A stretch of 27,526 nucleotides of DNA from Comamonadaceae bacterium (GTDB lineage Bacteria > Pseudomonadota > Gammaproteobacteria > Burkholderiales > Burkholderiaceae_C): assembly GCA_947371775.1 (NCBI GenBank), contig CANBQX010000006.1:1-27526 (forward strand), given 5' to 3'. Below are positions 23,315 through 27,526 of this stretch, piece after piece. Within the stretch, counting starts at the first letter, position 1; each line of letters opens with the position of its first letter. The translations under genes were made by a program, and so were the position numbers. The notes under the pieces were generated by a model, which was not told the DNA's origin, did no database searches, and worked only from the letters and a program-made list of their open reading frames with translations.

Positions 23315-24643
23315 TTAACGGCCTAACTGGGTGCTAAGTCGAACTGCGATCCACATGGCCAAGGCACCAAACACCGCGGTGCCCAGCGCCTGGCCAGTCA
23401 ACACCCCCACCGGCCCGTAATGCGCGCCCCACCAGGCCAGCGGAATCGTGCCCAACGTGGAACGCGCCCAATTGAAACCGGTGGACCACAAAGGGCGGCC
23501 CAGGTTGTTGAACGCCGCATTGGCCACGAACAAGGCACCGGCAAAAAAGAAGCTCGCGGCCAGCCAGCTGCAAAACGCACCCAGCAACACAGCGCCTTCG
23601 CCATCGAGCGAAAACGCGCGCGTCAGCGGCCCTTGCAGCAGCGCCAACACCAGCCAGGCAAGCGCCACGGCCACCAACATAAACACCAGGCTGGCACGCA
23701 AGGTCTCTTGCACACGGTCAAAGCGCTTGGCCCCCAGGTTTTGCGCAAAGATGGGCCCCACCGCGCCACTGAGGGCGTAAATCAAACCAAAGGCCACAGG
23801 CACCAGCCGGTCAACTGTGGCCTGGCCTGCCACCGCTGACGCACCAAATTGCGCTACGCTGTGGGTCACAAAGGCCGCACCCACCGGCGTCGCCAAATTG
23901 GTCAGCACGGCTGGGCCTGCGACACCGGAGAGGGCACGCGCATCCACCCAAAAATGGACGCGCTGCGGTCGCGCGAGCAAGTGGTGCACACGCCACACGC
24001 CATGCAGGCCAATGGCCATCAACACAGTGCGCGAAATAACCGACACGACGGCTGCACCATCCAGCCCCAGGTTGAAGTAAAAAATAAACAAAGGGTCCAG
24101 CACGGCCGTGCTCGCAGCGGCGGCCAGCGTCACCACCATGGCACGCTGCGCTGCACCCAAGGAGCGCAAGAGCGCTGACGTCGCCATGCCAATGGCGAGC
24201 AGCGGCACGGAGGGCATGGTGACTGTCAGGTAGCGTTGCGCCAGCACCGCCACTTCGCCGCGCGCGCCCAGCACCCACAGCAAAGGTTCCAGAAAAACCA
24301 CCGTGAGCAAGGCCATGACGACGGCAATCGCTGCCATCAACAACAGGCTGTGGCTGGCCATGCGCCGGGCCTGTGCAGTGTGGCCCGCGCCAATCTTGCG
24401 CGACACGGTGGCGGTGATGCCAATCATCAGCCCGATGCAAATCGAGGTATGGAAAAAACCCACCACGCCCGCAAAGCCCACGGCAGCAGCGATCGCTTGC
24501 TGGCCCAGTCGCGAGATGTAGAAAAGATTGATCAAGTCCACCAAAAAAACCGCCACCAGCCCAATCGCACCGGTGCTGGCCATAACAACCACATGGCGCA
24601 TGGGGGAACCGGTCACAAAGCGGGGGGCAGCAGATAGGGTCAT
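23315..24643 (-). CDS. MATE-family multidrug/metabolite exporter
   Basis: This 442-residue, highly hydrophobic protein shows about twelve membrane helices in two similar halves and typical MATE segments such as LVDLINLFYISRLGQQAIAA near the start and GPIFAQNLGAKRFDRVQETL in the second half. MATE proteins export drugs or metabolites in exchange for Na+ or H+. The substrate is unknown. The length is normal. No clear Shine-Dalgarno sequence precedes the ATG. It lies 10 bases upstream of the KirBac gene and is divergent from the TPR gene. Confidence 0.92.
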   Translation of the reverse strand: MTLSAAPRFVTGSPMRHVVVMASTGAIGLVAVFLVDLINLFYISRLGQQAIAAAVGFAGVVGFFHTSICIGLMIGITATVSRKIGAGHTAQARRMASHSLLLMAAIAVVMALLTVVFLEPLLWVLGARGEVAVLAQRYLTVTMPSVPLLAIGMATSALLRSLGAAQRAMVVTLAAAASTAVLDPLFIFYFNLGLDGAAVVSVISRTVLMAIGLHGVWRVHHLLARPQRVHFWVDARALSGVAGPAVLTNLATPVGAAFVTHSVAQFGASAVAGQATVDRLVPVAFGLIYALSGAVGPIFAQNLGAKRFDRVQETLRASLVFMLVAVALAWLVLALLQGPLTRAFSLDGEGAVLLGAFCSWLAASFFFAGALFVANAAFNNLGRPLWSTGFNWARSTLGTIPLAWWGAHYGPVGVLTGQALGTAVFGALAMWIAVRLSTQLGR

Positions 24644-24797
24644 GGGGACAATGGAAATGCGCAGCGATTATGTCCCTGATGCGGCTTTTTGAAGCCCGTG
24701 GGGCATCGCATCACTTGCGTTTACCTGAACTGCACATATTTACCGCCTATCGGCACTACAGTCGACTCGACGAGATTGCTTCATTGGAGAAATGCTT

Positions 24798-25688
24798 ATG
24801 CAAGTTACCACGACCACTTTGATTCGCTACGCAGCACGCTGGCTGGGCGCCGCTGTGCTGCTCGGGGCTTGCGCCCTGGCGCTGGCACTGCCCACACCCA
24901 AAGACATTGAGGCCGCTGTCAACGCGGGCCATTTGTCGCAGGCGGAGACCCTGCTGCGCGAAGTGCTGCAAGACAAACCCAACAGCGCGCGCGCCCACTA
25001 CGAGCTCGGCGAGGTACTGGGCCGCCAGGCCAAGTACGACGACGCACTGGCCGAACTGCAACGCGCCAAGTCCATCGACAGCAGCTTGAAGTTTGCATCC
25101 ACCCCTGAAAAATTCCAGCAAACGCTGGACAAGGTCAACGCCGCCGCTAGCGCGGCCAAACTGCCTGCTGCAACAGCGCCTGCACACCCAGCGGTAGCGG
25201 TCGCACCTGCCCCGGCACCGGCGGCATCAGGCCTGAACCTGAACTACGTATTCTTAGGAATTGGTGTGTTGGTGCTGGTGGCATTTTTGATTCGCCGAAA
25301 TGCCCAGGCCAATCAAAACGCCATGGTGTATTCCACACCTGCGCCTGCTGGTTTTGGTGCCCAGTACACGCCCAACGCCCCGGGCTATGGCCCCGGGTAT
25401 GCGCCCGGTTATGGCGCGCCCATGCAGGGCGGTGTTGGCTCTGGCGTCGGTGGCGCAGTGCTGGGCGGGGTGGCCGGTTTGGCAGCAGGCTACGCCATCA
25501 GCAAAGCGCTCGAAGGCGAGCACCACAACGGTGTAAACCACGATGGCTCCACCGCCACAGGCAACAGTGGCGGCTATGTGCCTTTTGATGCCCCTGCGGC
25601 ACCCGACCTTGGCAACTTTGACGCCGGTGCGGGCAACGGCTGGGACGCGCCAGACGCCGGGGGCGGTGGCGGCGACGACAACTGGTAA
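24798..25688 (+). CDS. TPR-repeat membrane protein with glycine-rich C-terminus
   Basis: This 296-residue protein is built from several parts. A signal or anchor segment (about 10-30, ending ALALA) leads to about two tetratricopeptide repeats (34-100: AVNAGHLSQAETLLREVLQD, ARAHYELGEVLGRQAKYDDA). An Ala/Pro linker, a membrane helix (147-166) and a Gly/Tyr/Pro segment follow. A glycine-zipper-like stretch (211-232) leads to a tail ending GGGGGDDNW. TPRs suggest a scaffold for protein binding; I do not know the function. The ATG at 24798 is eight bases from GGAG; ATG 24792 touches that site and is rejected. It lies 84 bases before phaM on the same strand. Confidence 0.78.
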   Translation: MQVTTTTLIRYAARWLGAAVLLGACALALALPTPKDIEAAVNAGHLSQAETLLREVLQDKPNSARAHYELGEVLGRQAKYDDALAELQRAKSIDSSLKFASTPEKFQQTLDKVNAAASAAKLPAATAPAHPAVAVAPAPAPAASGLNLNYVFLGIGVLVLVAFLIRRNAQANQNAMVYSTPAPAGFGAQYTPNAPGYGPGYAPGYGAPMQGGVGSGVGGAVLGGVAGLAAGYAISKALEGEHHNGVNHDGSTATGNSGGYVPFDAPAAPDLGNFDAGAGNGWDAPDAGGGGGDDNW

Positions 25689-25699
25689 TCGGCGTGTGC

Positions 25700-25726
25700 A
25701 TCGCGGGCCCCGTGCGGGCCCGCGAT
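25700..25726 (+). terminator. GC-rich hairpin after the TPR gene
   Basis: ATCGCGGGCCC (25700-25710) and GGGCCCGCGAT (25716-25726) form a perfect 11-base-pair stem with a five-base loop, 11 bases past the TPR stop. There is no T run after it (CCGTTAAG), so it may be a weak terminator, a pause or an mRNA-stabilising 3' end rather than a full stop before phaM. Confidence 0.6.
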
Positions 25727-25772
25727 CCGTTAAGCTCACTGTTCAGCGCAGCACCCACCACAGGAGACTGAA

Positions 25773-26486
25773 ATGAGCAGCACCGACACCTCCGGCTTTG
25801 GCAAGTTCGTACCCGGCTTTGAGTTTTTGCAAAACCTGGCCAAAAGCGCCAGCAGCGGCTTGGGCAGCACCGGCGGCAGTGCGGCTGTGCCCAACCTCTC
25901 GCAATGGCTGCTGCCCAGCCTGAATGTGGAAGACCTCGAAAAGCGCATCGAAGAGCTCAAGCACGTGCAGTTCTGGTTGGAGCAAAACGCCCGCGCACTC
26001 AGCGCCACCATCCAAGCGCTGGAAGTGCAAAAGATGACCATGCAAACCCTCAAGGGCATGAACTTCACCATGGGTGCACCAGGGTCTGCCACGCCCGCTG
26101 CCGCACCCGCCTCCGCGGGTTGGCCGATGCCACCGGCCGCAGCCCCAACGCCTGAGCCTGGGCCCGCAGCGAGCCCAGAACCCACACCCGCGCCCGAACC
26201 CACCCCATCCGCAGAAGAAAAACCTGCCGCAGGCGTGGTCGATCCGCTGCAACTCTGGGGCTCGTTGACCCAGCAGTTCCAGACCATTGCCGCCAACGCC
26301 TTCAAGGAGGTGAGCGAAAAAGTCGCCGCCGCCCCTGCGGTCAAAAAGTCGGCACCCAAAACCCCTGCAAGCGCAAAACCTGCGGCCAAAAAAACCGCTG
26401 TTAAGAAGGCCGTCTCCCGCAAAGCACCCGCCAAGAAATCGGCGACCCGCGCTGCAGCAGCACCGGCCCGCCGACGCGCCAGCTAA
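25773..26486 (+). CDS. phaM: Polyhydroxybutyrate granule-associated protein PhaM
   Basis: This 237-residue protein matches the PhaM pattern: an N-terminal part with FGKFVPGFEFLQNLAKS and the conserved helix VEDLEKRIEELKHVQFWLEQNARAL (about 52-76). A Pro/Ala-rich linker (105-150) follows, then a second helix (156-185), and a Lys/Ala/Pro-rich tail (189-237) with AAKK and PAKK repeats like histone H1. In Ralstonia eutropha PhaM activates PHB synthase and ties granules to the nucleoid through such a tail. The presence of phaM suggests that the organism makes PHB, although no synthase gene lies in the window. GGAG precedes the ATG at good spacing. It is followed 21 bases later by a FIST-domain gene. 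Confidence 0.85.
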   Translation: MSSTDTSGFGKFVPGFEFLQNLAKSASSGLGSTGGSAAVPNLSQWLLPSLNVEDLEKRIEELKHVQFWLEQNARALSATIQALEVQKMTMQTLKGMNFTMGAPGSATPAAAPASAGWPMPPAAAPTPEPGPAASPEPTPAPEPTPSAEEKPAAGVVDPLQLWGSLTQQFQTIAANAFKEVSEKVAAAPAVKKSAPKTPASAKPAAKKTAVKKAVSRKAPAKKSATRAAAAPARRRAS

Positions 26487-26507
26487 GCGCCGGGTACCGA
26501 AGAGCCC

Positions 26508-27526
26508 ATGAAGGTGTTTTCCTATGCCCATGCCACGCACCCGCAGTGGCAGATGGCGGCCAGCTTGGTCTTGGCGCAGTTGCGCGCCCAGATGGCCAAC
26601 CCGCAGCATGCGGCAGCGCCCACGCTGGCCTTGCTCTACATCACCGACCACTATGCGCAAGACGCCAAAGAGCTGCTGGACTACCTGAGCGCTGAATTGC
26701 CCATGGTGACCGACTGGTCGGGCACCGTGGGCATTGGCATTGCCACCAACAACGCGGAATACTTTGACGAGCCCGCCCTGGCTGTGATGCTGCTGGACTT
26801 GCCCAGCGACCAGTACCGCGTGTTCTCGGGTGTGTCACCGCTGGGCATGGCGTTTGAAGCGCACACCGCGCTGGTGCACGCCGATCCCTCCACCGCCGAG
26901 TTGGGCGAACTGCTGACCGAAATGTCTGCCCGCACCGACAGCGGCTATTTGTTTGGCGGCCTGGCCAGCAGCCGCAGCACCAGCGTGCAATTTGCGCTGG
27001 CCGCCGACGGCAATGTGCGTGGCCAGGGGCACGCTGGTGGGGTGTTCAGCGGCGGCTTGAGTGGCGTGGCGTTTGGACCGGACGTGGGTTTGGTTTCGCG
27101 CGTCACACAAGGCTGCAAGCCCGTTTCGCAAACCCGGGTGGTCACCGACTGCCAGGACAACGTGGTACTCACGCTCGATGGCGAGCCCGCGCTGGAGGTT
27201 CTCCTCAACGAGTTGTCGGTGTCTTTGAACGAGCCGCAAGAGGCGCTGCAAGCGGTGCGCGCCACACTGGCGGGCATGTCGCAACCGCCCACGGGCAGTG
27301 ACAGTGCGGCGGTGCGAAAGACCGGCAACTTTGGCAGCGATGTGCTGGTGCGCCACATCATCGGCCTGGACCCGGGACGCCAGGCCATTGCCATTGGCGA
27401 CCATGTGCACCTGGGTGCACAGCTGACCTTTTGCCAGCGCAATGTGCAAGCCGCACGCATGGACCTGACCCGCATTTGCGCTGAAATCCGCGAAGAGCTG
27501 GAGCCCGAAGAAATGCTGGAGCCGCT
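26508..27526 (+). CDS. FIST-domain sensory protein (cut by window end)
   Basis: At least 339 residues are open from the ATG at 26508 to the right edge, with no stop. The N-terminal half has the FIST pattern: TLALLYITDHYAQDAKELLDYL, then VTDWSGTVGIGIATNNAEYF, followed by SGYLFGGLASSRS and GGVFSGGLSGVAFGPDVGL. The FIST_C part follows, with NELSVSLNEPQ and GNFGSDVLVRHIIGLDP. FIST domains bind small ligands, perhaps amino acids, and are often joined to signalling modules, but here the reading frame ends the window before any such module. It lies 21 bases after phaM and may be co-transcribed with it. The reading is by eye and the translation is incomplete at the C-terminus. Confidence 0.82.
   Translation, partial: MKVFSYAHATHPQWQMAASLVLAQLRAQMANPQHAAAPTLALLYITDHYAQDAKELLDYLSAELPMVTDWSGTVGIGIATNNAEYFDEPALAVMLLDLPSDQYRVFSGVSPLGMAFEAHTALVHADPSTAELGELLTEMSARTDSGYLFGGLASSRSTSVQFALAADGNVRGQGHAGGVFSGGLSGVAFGPDVGLVSRVTQGCKPVSQTRVVTDCQDNVVLTLDGEPALEVLLNELSVSLNEPQEALQAVRATLAGMSQPPTGSDSAAVRKTGNFGSDVLVRHIIGLDPGRQAIAIGDHVHLGAQLTFCQRNVQAARMDLTRICAEIREELEPEEMLEP

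Overview
This window looks like ordinary chromosome of a GC-rich betaproteobacterium, most likely a Comamonadaceae member (Rhodoferax, Curvibacter or Limnohabitans-like). That placement is inferred from the fused LivM-LivG transporter subunit, a PhaM-type polyhydroxybutyrate granule protein, a KirBac channel, the Uup form and the overall codon use. No rRNA, tRNA, CRISPR array, transposase or phage gene was found, and nearly all of the sequence is accounted for by 24 intact genes plus one gene cut by the right edge.

Left part (1-6.7 kb, minus strand): a branched-chain/amide-type amino-acid ABC importer, transcribed livK, livH, livM-livG (fused) and livF. A strong hairpin separates livK from livH and a near-perfect terminator palindrome follows livF. 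Upstream lies radA, whose start is preceded by a good LexA (SOS) box. Between radA and livK is a 246-base gap with an unusual set of interlocking inverted repeats.

Middle left (6.8-10.8 kb, plus strand): a DUF3047 lipoprotein; then glutaryl-CoA dehydrogenase and a CaiB/BaiF CoA-transferase, which together would activate glutarate and convert it to crotonyl-CoA; then a VapBC-type toxin-antitoxin pair with a candidate operator just before vapB. Convergent to these are uup (ABC-F ATPase), a small MASE1-like membrane protein and a winged-helix regulator.

Centre (14-20 kb): a beta-alanine/omega-amino-acid catabolic pair (mmsA and a BauA-like transaminase) with a divergent LysR regulator and a symmetrical operator candidate in the shared promoter gap. 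The LysR gene runs tail to tail into a D-amino-acid dehydrogenase (dadA), which is itself divergent from a TetR regulator.

Right part (20-27.5 kb): a metallophosphoesterase translationally coupled to a LysR regulator; a small two-helix membrane protein with a structured leader; a MATE exporter-KirBac channel operon; and a plus-strand row of a TPR/glycine-zipper membrane protein, phaM and a FIST-domain protein cut by the window edge.

I do not see a clearly new multi-gene system. The best leads are regulatory: the pseudoknot-like repeats between radA and livK, the SOS box at radA, the vapBC operator, and a 13-base motif shared by two distant intergenic gaps.
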